From Nemertoderma westbladi (taxonomy: Eukaryota > Xenacoelomorpha > Nemertodermatida > Nemertodermatidae), in assembly GCA_032718475.1 (NCBI GenBank), contig JAUCBJ010002839.1, positions 1 to 55,124 of the forward strand: 55,124 bases of DNA, read 5' to 3'. The stretch's first letter is position 1. Every line of letters begins with the position of its first letter. The position numbers were made by a program, and so were the translations under genes. Under the pieces are notes generated by a model that saw only the letters and a list, made by a program, of their open reading frames with translations, was not told the DNA's origin and did not search any database. Shown in pieces: positions 1-14,100 of the stretch.

Positions 1-3000
1 AGTTCCAGTTATCTGGTAACATATTTAAATAGAGTGGAACTGGTTCCAGTTATCTGGTAACATATTTATATAGAGTGGAACTAGTTCCAGTTATCTGGTA
101 ACATATTTAAATAGAGTGGAACTAGTTCCAGTTATCTGGTAACATATTTAAATAGAGTGGAACTAGTTCCAGTTATCTGGTAACATATTTAAATAGAGTG
201 GAACTGGTTCCAGTTATCTGGTAACATATTTAAATAGAGTGGAACTGGTTCCAGTTATCTGGTAACATATTTAAATAGAGTGGAACTGGTTCCAGTTATC
301 TGGTAACATATTTAAATAGAGTGGAACTAGTTCCAGTTATCTGGTAACATATTTAAATAGAGTGGAACTGGTTCCAGTTATCTTGTAACATATTTAAATA
401 GAGTGGAACTAGTTCCAGTTATCTGGTAACATATTTAAATAGAGTGGAACTGGTTCCAGTTATCTGGTAACATATTTAAATAGAGTGGAACTAGTTCCAG
501 TTATCTGGTAACATATTTAAATAGAGTGGAACTAGTTCCAGTTATCTGGTAACATATTTAAATAGAGTGGAACTAGTTCCAGTTATCTGGTAACATATTT
601 AAATAGAGTGGAACTAGTTCCAGTTATCTGGTAACATATTTAAATAGAGTGGAACTGGTTCCAGTTATCTGGTAACATATTTATATAGAGTGGAACTGGT
701 TCCAGTTATCTGGTAACATATTTAAATAGAGTGGAACTAGTTCCAGTTATCTGGTAACATATTTAAATAGAGTGGAACTAGTTCCAGTTATCTGGTAACA
801 TATTTAAATAGAGTGGAACTAGTTCCAGTTATCTGGTAACATATTTAAATAGAGTGGAACTAGTTCCAGTTATCTGGTAACATATTTAAATAGAGTGGAA
901 CTAGTTCCAGTTATCTGGTAACATATTTAAATAGAGTGGAACTAGTTCCAGTTATCTGGTAACATATTTAAATAGAGTGGAACTAGTTCCAGTTATCTGG
1001 TAACATATTTAAATAGAGTGGAACTAGTTCCAGTTATCTGGTAACATATTTAAATAGAGTGGAACTAGTTCCAGTTATCTGGTAACATATTTAAATAGAG
1101 TGGAACTAGTTCCAGTTATCTGGTAACATATTTAAATAGAGTGGAACTAGTTCCAGTTATCTGGTAACATATTTAAATAGAGTGGAACTAGTTCCAGTTA
1201 TCTGGTAACATATTTAAATAGAGTGGAACTAGTTCCAGTTATCTGGTAACATATTTAAATAGAGTGGAACTAGTTCCAGTTATCTGGTAACATATTTAAA
1301 TAGAGTGGAACTGGTTCCAGTTATCTGGTAACATATTTAAATAGAGTGGAACTAGTTCCAGTTATCTGGTAACATATTTAAATAGAGTGGAACTAGTTCC
1401 AGTTATCTGGTAACATATTTAAATAGAGTGGAACTAGTTCCAGTTATCTGGTAACATATTTAAATAGAGTGGAACTAGTTCCAGTTATCTGGTAACATAT
1501 TTAAATAGAGTGGAACTGGTTCCAGTTATCTGGTAACATATTTAAATAGAGTGGAACTAGTTCCAGTTATCTGGTAACATATTTAAATAGAGTGGAACTA
1601 GTTCCAGTTATCTGGTAACATATTTAAATAGAGTGGAACTAGTTCCAGTTATCTGGTAACATATTTATATAGAGTGGAACTAGTTCCAGTTATCTGGTAA
1701 CATATTTATATAGAGTGGAACTAGTTCCAGTTATCTGGTAACATATTTAAATAGAGTGGAACTAGTTCCAGTTATCTGGTAACATATTTAAATAGAGTGG
1801 AACTAGTTCCAGTTATCTGGTAACATATTTAAATAGAGTGGAACTAGTTCCAGTTATCTGGTAACATATTTAAATAGAGTGGAACTAGTTCCAGTTATCT
1901 GGTAACATATTTAAATAGAGTGGAACTAGTTCCAGTTATCTGGTAACATATTTATATAGAGTGGAACTAGTTCCAGTTATCTGGTAACATATTTATATAG
2001 AGTGGAACTAGTTCCAGTTATCTGGTAACATATTTATATAGAGTGGAACTAGTTCCAGTTATCTGGTAACATATTTAAATAGAGTGGAACTAGTTCCAGT
2101 TATCTGGTAACATATTTATATAGAGTGGAACTAGTTCCAGTTATCTGGTAACATATTTAAATAGAGTGGAACTAGTTCCAGTTATCTGGTAACATATTTA
2201 AATAGAGTGGAACTAGTTCCAGTTATCTGGTAACATATTTATATAGAGTGGAACTAGTTCCAGTTATCTGGTAACATATTTAAATAGAGTGGAACTAGTT
2301 CCAGTTATCTGGTAACATATTTAAATAGAGTGGAACTAGTTCCAGTTATCTGGTAACATATTTAAATAGAGTGGAACTAGTTCCAGTTATCTGGTAACAT
2401 ATTTAAATAGAGTGGAACTAGTTCCAGTTATCTGGTAACATATTTAAATAGAGTGGAACTAGTTCCAGTTATCTGGTAACATATTTAAATAGAGTGGAAC
2501 TAGTTCCAGTTATCTGGTAACATATTTAAATAGAGTGGAACTAGTTCCAGTTATCTGGTAACATATTTATATAGAGTGGAACTAGTTCCAGTTATCTGGT
2601 AACATATTTATATAGAGTGGAACTAGTTCCAGTTATCTGGTAACATATTTATATAGAGTGGAACTAGTTCCAGTTATCTGGTAACATATTTAAATAGAGT
2701 GGAACTAGTTCCAGTTATCTGGTAACATATTTATATAGAGTGGAACTAGTTCCAGTTATCTGGTAACATATTTATATAGAGTGGAACTAGTTCCAGTTAT
2801 CTGGTAACATATTTAAATAGAGTGGAACTAGTTCCAGTTATCTGGTAACATATTTAAATAGAGTGGAACTAGTTCCAGATATCTGGTAACATATTTAAAT
2901 AGAGTGGAACTAGTTCCAGTTATCTGGTAACATATTTAAATAGAGTGGAACTAGTTCCAGTTATCTGGTAACATATTTAAATAGAGTGGAACTAGTTCCA

Positions 3001-6000
3001 GTTATCTTGTAACATATTTAAATAGAGTGGAACTAGTTCCAGTTATCTGGTAACATATTTAAATAGAGTGGAACTAGTTCCAGTTATCTGGTAACATATT
3101 TAAATAGAGTGGAACTAGTTCCAGATATCTGGTAACATATTTAAATAGAGTGGAACTAGTTCCAGTTATCTGGTAACATATTTAAATAGAGTGGAACTAG
3201 TTCCAGATATCTGGTAACATATTTAAATAGAGTGGAACTAGTTCCAGTTATTGGTAACATATTTATATAGAGTTGAACTAGTTCCAGTTATCTGGTAACA
3301 TATTTAAATAGAGTGGAACTGGTTCCAGTTATCTTGTAACATATTTAAATAGAGTGGAACTGTTCCAGTTATCTTGTAACATATTTAAATAGAGTGGAAC
3401 TGGTTCCGGTTATCTGGTAACATATTTAAATAGAGTGGAACTAGTTCCAGTTATCTGGTAACATATTTAAATAGAGTGGAACTAGTTCCAGTTATCTGGT
3501 AACATATTTAAATAGAGTGGAACTAGTTCCAGTTATCTGGTAACATATTTAAATAGAGTGGAACTAGTTCCAGTTATCTGGTAACATATTTAAATAGAGT
3601 GGAACTAGTTCCAGTTATCTGGTAACATATTTAAATAGAGTGGAACTAGTTCCAGTTATCTGGTAACATATTTAAATAGAGTGGAACTAGTTCCAGTTAT
3701 CTGGTAACATATTTATATAGAGTGGAACTAGTTCCAGTTATCTGGTAACATATTTAAATAGAGTGGAACTAGTTCCAGTTATCTGGTAACATATTTATAT
3801 AGAGTGGAACTAGTTCCAGTTATCTGGTAACATATTTATATAGAGTGGAACTAGTTCCAGATATCTGGTAACATAGTTAAATAGAGTGGAACTAGTTCCA
3901 GTTATCTGGTAACATATTTAAATAGAGTGGAACTAGTTCCAGTTATCTGGTAACATATTTAAATAGAGTGGAACTAGTTCCAGTTATCTGGTAACATATT
4001 TAAATAGAGTGGAACTAGTTCCAGTTATCTGGTAACATATTTAAATAGAGTGGAACTAGTTCCAGTTATCTGGTAACATATTTAAATAGAGTGGAACTAG
4101 TTCCAGTTATCTGGTAACATATTTAAATAGAGTGGAACTAGTTCCAGTTATCTGGTAACATATTTATATAGAGTGGAACTAGTTCCAGTTATCTGGTAAC
4201 ATATTTATATAGAGTGGAACTAGTTCCAGTTATCTGGTAACATATTTATATAGAGTGGAACTAGTTCCAGTTATCTGGTAACATATTTAAATAGAGTGGA
4301 ACTAGTTCCAGTTATCTGGTAACATATTTATATAGAGTGGAACTAGTTCCAGTTATCTGGTAACATATTTATATAGAGTGGAACTAGTTCCAGTTATCTG
4401 GTAACATATTTAAATAGAGTGGAACTAGTTCCAGTTATCTGGTAACATATTTAAATAGAGTGGAACTAGTTCCAGATATCTGGTAACATATTTAAATAGA
4501 GTGGAACTAGTTCCAGTTATCTGGTAACATATTTAAATAGAGTGGAACTAGTTCCAGTTATCTGGTAACATATTTAAATAGAGTGGAACTAGTTCCAGTT
4601 ATCTGGTAACATATTTAAATAGAGTGGAACTAGTTCCAGTTATCTGGTAACATATTTAAATAGAGTGGAACTAGTTCCAGTTATCTGGTAACATATTTAA
4701 ATAGAGTGGAACTGGTTCCAGTTATCTGGTAACATATTTAAATAGAGTGGAACTAGTTCCAGTTATCTGGTAACATATTTAAATAGAGTGGAACTAGTTC
4801 CAGTTATCTGGTAACATATTTAAATAGAGTGGAACTAGTTCCAGTTATCTGGTAACATATTTAAATAGAGTGGAACTGGTTCCAGTTATCTGGTAACATA
4901 TTTAAATAGAGTGGAACTAGTTCCAGTTATCTGGTAACATATTTAAATAGAGTGGAACTAGTTCCAGTTATCTGGTAACATATTTAAATAGAGTGGAACT
5001 AGTTCCAGTTATCTGGTAACATATTTAAATAGAGTGGAACTAGTTCCAGTTATCTGGTAACATATTTAAATAGAGTGGAACTAGTTCCAGTTATCTGGTA
5101 ACATATTTAAATAGAGTGGAACTAGTTCCAGTTATCTGGTAACATATTTAAATAGAGTGGAACTAGTTCCAGTTATCTGGTAACATATTTATATAGAGTG
5201 GAACTAGTTCCAGTTATCTGGTAACATATTTAAATAGAGTGGAACTGGTTCCAGTTATCTGGTAACATATTTAAATAGAGTGGAACTAGTTCCAGTTATC
5301 TTGTAACATATTTAAATAGAGTGGAACTAGTTCCAGTTATCTGGTAACATATTTAAATAGAGTGGAACTAGTTCCAGTTATCTGGTAACATATTTAAATA
5401 GAGTGGAACTAGTTCCAGTTATCTGGTAACATATTTAAATAGAGTGGAACTAGTTCCAGTTATCTGGTAACATATTTAAATAGAGTGGAACTAGTTCCAG
5501 TTATCTGGTAACATATTTAAATAGAGTGGAACTAGTTCCAGTTATCTGGTAACATATTTAAATAGAGTGGAACTAGTTCCAGTTATCTGGTAACATATTT
5601 AAATAGAGTGGAACTAGTTCCAGTTATCTGGTAACATATTTAAATAGAGTGGAACTAGTTCCAGTTATCTGGTAACATATTTAAATAGAGTGGAACTAGT
5701 TCCAGTTATCTGGTAACATATTTAAATAGAGTGGAACTAGTTCCAGTTATCTGGTAACATATTTAAATAGAGTGGAACTAGTTCCAGTTATCTGGTAACA
5801 TATTTAAATAGAGTGGAACTAGTTCCAGTTATCTGGTAACATATTTAAATAGAGTGGAACTAGTTCCAGTTATCTGGTAACATATTTAAATAGAGTGGAA
5901 CTAGTTCCAGTTATCTGGTAACATATTTAAATAGAGTGGAACTAGTTCCAGTTATCTGGTAACATATTTAAATAGAGTGGAACTAGTTCCAGTTATCTGG

Positions 6001-9000
6001 TAACATATTTAAATAGAGTGGAACTAGTTCCAGTTATCTGGTAACATATTTAAATAGAGTGGAACTAGTTCCAGTTATCTGGTAACATATTTAAATAGAG
6101 TGGAACTAGTTCCAGTTATCTGGTAACATATTTAAATAGAGTGGAACTAGTTCCAGTTATCTGGTAACATATTTAAATAGAGTGGAACTAGTTCCAGTTA
6201 TCTGGTAACATATTTAAATAGAGTGGAACTAGTTCCAGTTATCTGGTAACATATTTAAATAGAGTGGAACTAGTTCCAGTTATCTGGTAACATATTTAAA
6301 TAGAGTGGAACTAGTTCCAGTTATCTGGTAACATATTTAAATAGAGTGGAACTAGTTCCAGTTATCTGGTAACATATTTAAATAGAGTGGAACTAGTTCC
6401 AGTTATCTGGTAACATATTTAAATAGAGTGGAACTAGTTCCAGTTATCTGGTAACATATTTAAATAGAGTGGAACTAGTTCCAGTTATCTGGTAACATAT
6501 TTAAATAGAGTGGAACTAGTTCCAGTTATCTGGTAACATATTTAAATAGAGTGGAACTAGTTCCAGTTATCTGGTAACATATTTAAATAGAGTGGAACTA
6601 GTTCCAGTTATCTGGTAACATATTTAAATAGAGTGGAACTAGTTCCAGTTATCTGGTAACATATTTAAATAGAGTGGAACTAGTTCCAGTTATCTGGTAA
6701 CATATTTAAATAGAGTGGAACTAGTTCCAGTTATCTGGTAACATATTTAAATAGAGTGGAACTAGTTCCAGTTATCTGGTAACATATTTAAATAGAGTGG
6801 AACTAGTTCCAGTTATCTGGTAACATATTTAAATAGAGTGGAACTAGTTCCAGTTATCTGGTAACATATTTAAATAGAGTGGAACTAGTTCCAGTTATCT
6901 GGTAACATATTTAAATAGAGTGGAACTAGTTCCAGTTATCTGGTAACATATTTAAATAGAGTGGAACTAGTTCCAGTTATCTGGTAACATATTTAAATAG
7001 AGTGGAACTAGTTCCAGTTATCTGGTAACATATTTAAATAGAGTGGAACTAGTTCCAGTTATCTGGTAACATATTTAAATAGAGTGGAACTAGTTCCAGT
7101 TATCTGGTAACATATTTAAATAGAGTGGAACTAGTTCCAGTTATCTGGTAACATATTTAAATAGAGTGGAACTAGTTCCAGTTATCTGGTAACATATTTA
7201 AATAGAGTGGAACTAGTTCCAGTTATCTGGTAACATATTTAAATAGAGTGGAACTAGTTCCAGTTATCTGGTAACATATTTAAATAGAGTGGAACTAGTT
7301 CCAGTTATCTGGTAACATATTTAAATAGAGTGGAACTAGTTCCAGTTATCTGGTAACATATTTAAATAGAGTGGAACTAGTTCCAGTTATCTGGTAACAT
7401 ATTTAAATAGAGTGGAACTAGTTCCAGTTATCTGGTAACATATTTAAATAGAGTGGAACTAGTTCCAGTTATCTGGTAACATATTTAAATAGAGTGGAAC
7501 TAGTTCCAGTTATCTGGTAACATATTTAAATAGAGTGGAACTAGTTCCAGTTATCTGGTAACATATTTAAATAGAGTGGAACTAGTTCCAGTTATCTGGT
7601 AACATATTTAAATAGAGTGGAACTAGTTCCAGTTATCTGGTAACATATTTAAATAGAGTGGAACTAGTTCCAGTTATCTGGTAACATATTTAAATAGAGT
7701 GGAACTAGTTCCAGTTATCTGGTAACATATTTAAATAGAGTGGAACTAGTTCCAGTTATCTGGTAACATATTTAAATAGAGTGGAACTAGTTCCAGTTAT
7801 CTGGTAACATATTTAAATAGAGTGGAACTAGTTCCAGTTATCTGGTAACATATTTAAATAGAGTGGAACTAGTTCCAGTTATCTGGTAACATATTTAAAT
7901 AGAGTGGAACTAGTTCCAGTTATCTGGTAACATATTTAAATAGAGTGGAACTAGTTCCAGTTATCTGGTAACATATTTAAATAGAGTGGAACTAGTTCCA
8001 GTTATCTGGTAACATATTTAAATAGAGTGGAACTAGTTCCAGTTATCTGGTAACATATTTAAATAGAGTGGAACTAGTTCCAGTTATCTGGTAACATATT
8101 TAAATAGAGTGGAACTAGTTCCAGTTATCTGGTAACATATTTAAATAGAGTGGAACTAGTTCCAGTTATCTGGTAACATATTTATATAGAGTGGAACTAG
8201 TTCCAGTTATCTGGTAACATATTTATATAGAGTGGAACTAGTTCCAGTTATCTGGTAACATATTTAAATAGAGTGGAACTAGTTCCAGTTATCTGGTAAC
8301 ATATTTATATAGAGTGGAACTAGTTCCAGTTATCTGGTAACATATTTAAATAGAGTGGAACTAGTTCCAGTTATCTGGTAACATATTTAAATAGAGTTGA
8401 ACTAGTTCCAGTTATCTGGTAACATATTTAAATAGAGTGGAACTAGTTCCAGTTATCTGGTAACATATTTAAATAGAGTGGAACTAGTTCCAGTTATCAG
8501 GTAACATATTTAAATAGAGTAGAACTAGTTCCAGTTATCTGGTAACATATTTAAATAGAGTGGAACTAGTTCCAGTTATCAGGTAACATATTTAAATAGA
8601 GTGGAACTAGTTCCAGTTATCTGGTAACATATTTAAATAGAGTGGAACTAGTTCCAGTTATCTGGTAACATATTTAAATAGAGTGGAACTAGTTCCAGTT
8701 ATCTGGTAACATATTTAAATAGAGTGGAACTAGTTCCACTTATCTGGTAACATATTTAAATAGAGTGGAACTAGTTCCAGTTATCTGGTAACATATTTAA
8801 ATAGAGTGGAACTAGTTCCAGTTATCTGGTAACATATTTAAATAGAGTGGAACTAGTTCCAGTTATCTGGTAACATATTTAAATAGAGTGGAACTAGTTC
8901 CAGTTATCTGGTAACATATTTAAATAGAGTGGAACTAGTTCCAGTTATCTGGTAACATATTTAAATAGAGTGGAACTAGTTCCAGTTATCTGGTAACATA

Positions 9001-10970
9001 TTTAAATAGAGTGGAACTAGTTCCAGTTATCTGGTAACATATTTATATAGAGTGGAACTAGTTCCAGTTATCTGGTAACATAATTAAATAGAGTGGAACT
9101 AGTTCCAGTTATCTGGTAACATATTTAAATAGAGTGGAACTAGTTCCAGTTATCTGGTAACATATTTAAATAGAGTGGAACTAGTTCCAGTTATCTGGTA
9201 ACATATTTAAATAGAGTGGAACTAGTTCCAGTTATCTGGTAACATATTTAAATAGAGTGGAACTAGTTCCAGTTATCTGGCAACATATTTAAATAGAGTG
9301 GAACTAGTTCCAGTTATCTGGTAACATATTTAAATAGAGTGGAACTAGTTCCAGTTATCTGGTAACATATTTAAATAGAGTGGAACTAGTTCCAGTTATC
9401 TGGTAACATATTTAAATAGAGTGGAACTAGTTCCAGTTATCTGGTAACATATTTAAATAGAGTGGAACTAGTTCCAGTTATCTGGTAACATATTTAAATA
9501 GAGTGGAACTAGTTCCAGTTATCTAGTAACATATTTATATAGAGTGGAACTAGTTCCAGTTATCTGGTAACATATTTATATAGAGTGGAACTAGTTCCAG
9601 TTATCTGGTAACATATTTATATAGAGTGGAACTAGTTCCAGTTATCTGGTAACATATTTAAATAGAGTGGAACTAGTTCCAGTTATCTGGTAACATATTT
9701 AAATAGAGTTGAACTAGTTCCAGTTATCTGGTAACATATTTAAATATAGTGGAACTAGTTCCAGTTATCTGGTAACATATTTAAATAGAGTTGAACTAGT
9801 TCCAGTTATCTGGTAACATATTTAAATAGAGTGGAACTAGTTCCAAATATCTGGTAACATATTTAAATAGAGTGGAACTAGTTCCAGTTATTGGTAACAT
9901 ATTTATATAGAGTTGAACTAGTTCCAGTTATCTGGTAACATATTTAAATAGAGTGGAACTGGTTCCGGTTATCTGGTAACATATTTAAATAGAGTGGAAC
10001 TAGTTCCAGTTATCTGGTAACATATTTAAATAGAGTGGAACTAGTTCCAGTTATCTGGTAACATATTTATATAGAGTGGAACTAGTTCCAGTTATCTGGT
10101 AACATATTTATATAGAGTGGAACTAGTTCCAGATATCTGGTAACATATTTATATAGAGTGGAACTAGTTCCAGTTATCTGGTAACATATTTATATAGAGT
10201 GGAACTAGTTCCAGATATCTGGTAACATATTTATATAGAGTGGAACTAGTTTCAGTTATCTGGTAACATATTTATATAGAGTGGAACTAGTTCCAGTTAT
10301 CTGGTAACATATTTATATAGAGTGGAACTAGTTCCAGTTATCTGGTAACATATTTAAATAGAGTGGAACTAGTTCCAGTTATCTAGTAACATATTTAAAT
10401 ATAGTGGAACTAGTTCCAGTTATCTTGTAACATATTTAAATAGAGTGGAACTAGTTCCAGTTATCTGGTAACATATTTAAATAGAGTGGAACTAGTTCCA
10501 GTTATCTGGTAACATATTTATATAGAGTGGAACTAGTTCCAGTTATCTGGTAACATATTTATATAGAGTGGAACTAGTTCCAGTTATCTGGTAACATATT
10601 TATATAGAGTGGAACTAGTTCCAGTTATCTGGTAACATATTTAAATAGAGTGGAACTAGTTCCAGTTATCTGGTAACATATTTAAATAGAGTGGAACTAG
10701 TTCCAGTTATCTGGTAACATATTTAAATAGAGTGGAACTAGTTCCAGTTATCTGGTAACATATTTAAATAGAGTGGAACTAGTTCCAGTTATCTGGTAAC
10801 ATATTTAAATAGAGTTGAACTAGTTCCAGTTATCTGGTAACATATTTAAATAGAGTGGAACTAGTTCCAGATATCTGGTAACATATTTAAATAGAGTGGA
10901 ACTAGTTCCAGTTATCTGGTAACATATTTAAATAGAGTGGAACTAGTTCCAGTTATCTGGTAACATATTT
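1..10970. repeat. 41-bp satellite array (about 267 copies, open on the left edge)
   Basis: Head-to-tail monomers of 41 bp run from the first base to 10970, where the last copy breaks off after CATATTT. Each unit holds two palindromes: GGAACTAGTTCC (12 bp, spanning the monomer junction) and TATTTAAATA (10 bp). Recurrent variants are GG for AG at the junction (breaks the first palindrome), TTATAT for TTAAAT (breaks the second), TCTTG for TCTGG, AGATATC for AGTTATC and AGTTGAAC for AGTGGAAC. The variants are unevenly spread, and a central stretch of about 2.9 kb carries none. No open frame of any length crosses it. If the exon at 11047 is real, this array lies in the intron before it. The period was counted directly; the copy number is length divided by 41. 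Confidence 0.98.
5303..8180. repeat. Variant-free core of the 41-bp array (about 70 identical monomers)
   Basis: After the TCTTG variant at about 5300 every monomer I read is the same consensus until a TTATAT variant at about 8184. On both sides variants occur every few units. Such a block points to recent amplification or gene conversion of one monomer, or to collapse or expansion during assembly. Confidence 0.85.
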
Positions 10971-11046
10971 GCACTTCTGGTAGGATTTACTCCCTCAATG
11001 TCTGTATATTGTTCTAAATTGAATTAATTCATAATTATTAATTTAG
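10971..11046. other. Unique spacer between the 41-bp array and the candidate exon
   Basis: These 76 bases are AT-rich and single-copy. They end in TTAATTTAG, which can serve as a 3' splice site for the exon that follows; A-containing TTAAT motifs 15-30 bases upstream could be branch points. The pyrimidine tract is weak, so the acceptor alone would not convince. Confidence 0.5.
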
Positions 11047-11119
11047 AGAAACTTGCGGAAGCCTCTAATATCGATGTCGCTGTGGTCCCGCCTAAGGGGG
11101 AAATATCCGGAAACACCAG
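11047..11119 (+). CDS. Candidate shared internal coding exon upstream of the BED exons
   Basis: This short exon is bounded by TTTAG on the left (AG at 11045-11046; a second AG at 11047-11048 is an alternative) and by ACACCAG|GTGAGTTT, a strong animal 5' splice site, on the right. In the frame starting at 11049 it reads KLAEASNIDVAVVPPKGEI and then SGNT, leaving AG (11118-11119) as two thirds of a split codon. That phase fits all four downstream BED exons, which each start with one base, T, giving AGT (Ser). One other frame, starting at 11047, is also open, so the choice rests on phase agreement. I do not recognise the peptide; it would be a linker between an N-terminal part outside the window and the finger. 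Earlier exons would lie left of the 41-bp array. Confidence 0.5.
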
Positions 11120-11127
11120 GTGAGTTT
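11118..11127 (+). promoter_or_regulatory. 5' splice donor of the candidate exon (seed of the 29-bp array)
   Basis: AG|GTGAGTTT matches the metazoan donor consensus (MAG|GTRAGT) and base-pairs well with U1 snRNA. The tandem array begins at this very GT, so the donor doubles as the first half of monomer one. Confidence 0.6.
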
Positions 11128-14100
11128 ATTGTGTAGCCCGGAATCCGGGTGAGTTTATTGTGTCACCCGGAATCCGAGTGAGTTTATTGTGTAACCCGGA
11201 ATCCGAGTGAGTTTATTGTGTAACCCGGAATCCGAGTGAGTTTATTGAGTAACCCGGAATCCGAGTGAGTTTATTGTGTAACCCGGAATCCAGTGAGTTT
11301 ATTGTGTAACCCGGAATCCGGGTGAGTTTATTGTGTAACCCGGAATCCGGGTGAGTTTATTGTGTAACCCGGAATCCGAGTGAGTTTATTGAGTAACCCG
11401 GAATCCGAGTGAGTTTATTGTGTAACCCGGAATCCAGTGAGTTTATTGTGTAACCCGGAATCCGGGTGAGTTTATTGTGTAACCCGGAATCCGGGTGAGT
11501 TTATTGTGTAACCCGGAATCCGGGTGAGTTTATTCTGTAACCCGGAATCCGAGTGAGTTTATTGTGTAACCCGGAATCCAGTGAGTTTATTGTGTAACCC
11601 GGAATCCGGGTGAGTTTATTGTGTAACCCGGAATCCGGGTGAGTTTATTGTGTAACCCGGAATCCGAGTGAGTTTATTGTGTAACCCGGAATCCGAGTGA
11701 GTTTATTGAGTAACCCGGAATCCGAGTGAGTTTATTGTGTAACCCGGAATCCGAGTGAGTTTATTGTGTAACCCGGAATCCGAGTGAGTTTATTGAGTAA
11801 CCCGGAATCCGAGTGAGTTTATTGTGTAACCCGGAATCCAGTGAGTTTATTGTGTAACCCGGAATCCGGGTGAGTTTATTGTGTAACCCGGAATCCGGGT
11901 GAGTTTATTGTGTAACCCGGAATCCGGGTGAGTTTATTGTGTAACCCGGAATCCGGGTGAGTTTATTGTGTAACCCGGAATCCGGGTGAGTTTATTGTGT
12001 AACCCGGAATCCGGGTGAGTTTATTCTGTAACCCGGAATCCGAGTGAGTTTATTGTGTAACCCGGAATCCAGTGAGTTTATTGTGTAACCCGGAATCCGG
12101 GTGAGTTTATTGTGTAACCCGGAATCCGGGTGAGTTTATTGTGTAACCCGGAATCCGAGTGAGTTTATTGTGTAACCCGGAATCCGAGTGAGTTTATTGA
12201 GTAACCCGGAATCCGAGTGAGTTTATTGTGTAACCCGGAATCCGAGTGAGTTTATTGTGTAACCCGGAATCCGAGTGAGTTTATTGAGTAACCCGGAATC
12301 CGAGTGAGTTTATTGTGTAACCCGGAATCCAGTGAGTTTATTGTGTAACCCGGAATCCGGGTGAGTTTATTGTGTAACCCGGAATCCGAGTGAGTTTATT
12401 GTGTAACCCGGAATCCGAGTGAGTTTATTGTGTAACCCGGAATCCGAGTGAGTTTATTGAGTAACCCGGAATCCGAGTGAGTTTATTGTGTAACCCGGAA
12501 TCCAGTGAGTTTATTGTGTAACCCGGAATCCGGGTGAGTTTATTGTGTAACCCGGAATCCGGGTGAGTTTATTGTGTAACCCGGAATCCGGGTGAGTTTA
12601 TTGTGTAACCCGGAATCCGGGTGAGTTTATTGTGTAACCCGGAATCCGGGTGAGTTTATTGAGTAACCCGGAATCCGAGTGAGTTTATTGTGTAACCCGG
12701 AATCCAGTGAGTTTATTGTGTAACCCGGAATCCGGGTGAGTTTATTGTGTAACCCGGAATCCGGGTGAGTTTATTGTGTAACCCGGAATCCGAGTGAGTT
12801 TATTGAGTAACCCGGAATCCGAGTGAGTTTATTGTGTAACCCGGAATCCAGTGAGTTTATTGTGTAACCCGGAATCCGGGTGAGTTTATTGTGTAACCCG
12901 GAATCCGGGTGAGTTTATTGTGTAACCCGGAATCCGAGTGAGTTTATTGAGTAACCCGGAATCCGAGTGAGTTTATTGTGTAACCCGGAATCCAGTGAGT
13001 TTATTGTGTAACCCGGAATCCGGGTGAGTTTATTGTGTAACCCGGAATCCGGGTGAGTTTATTGTGTAACCCGGAATCCGGGTGAGTTTATTCTGTAACC
13101 CGGAATCCGAGTGAGTTTATTGTGTAACCCGGAATCCAGTGAGTTTATTGTGTAACCCGGAATCCGGGTGAGTTTATTGTGTAACCCGGAATCCGGGTGA
13201 GTTTATTGTGTAACCCGGAATCCGAATGAGTTTATTGTGTAACCCGGAATCCGAGTGAGTTTATTGAGTAACCCGGAATCCGAGTGAGTTTATTGTGTAA
13301 CCCGGAATCCGAGTGAGTTTATTGTGTAACCCGGAATCCGAGTGAGTTTATTGAGTAACCCGGAATCCGAGTGAGTTTATTGTGTAACCCGGAATCCAGT
13401 GAGTTTATTGTGTAACCCGGAATCCGGGTGAGTTTATTGTGTAACCCTGAATCCGAGTGAGTTTATTGAGTAACCCGGAATCCGAGTGAGTTTATTGTGT
13501 AACCCGGAATCCGAGTGAGTTTATTGTGTAACCCGGAATCCGAGTGAGTTTATTGAGTAACCCGGAATCCGAGTGAGTTTATTGTGTAACCCGGAATCCA
13601 GTGAGTTTATTGTGTAACCCGGAATCCGGGTGAGTTTATTGTGTAACCCGGAATCCGGGTGAGTTTATTGTGTAACCCGGAATCCGAGTGAGTTTATTGA
13701 GTAACCCGGAATCCGAGTGAGTTTATTGTGTAACCCGGAATCCAGTGAGTTTATTGTGTAACCCGGAATCCGGGTGAGTTTATTGTGTAACCCGGAATCC
13801 GGGTGAGTTTATTGTGTAACCCGGAATCCGGGTGAGTTTATTCTGTAACCCGGAATCCGAGTGAGTTTATTGTGTAACCCGGAATCCAGTGAGTTTATTG
13901 TGTAACCCGGAATCCGGGTGAGTTTATTGTGTAACCCGGAATCCGAGTGAGTTTATTGAGTAACCCGGAATCCGAGTGAGTTTATTGTGTAACCCGGAAT
14001 CCAGTGAGTTTATTGTGTAACCCGGAATCCGGGTGAGTTTATTGTGTAACCCGGAATCCGGGTGAGTTTATTGTGTAACCCGGAATCCGGGTGAGTTTAT

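Noticed and set aside
1-10970. Heat-shock or steroid-receptor elements in GGAACTAGTTCC
   Set aside because: Spacing differs from GAAnnTTC and from receptor half-site arrangements; resemblance only.
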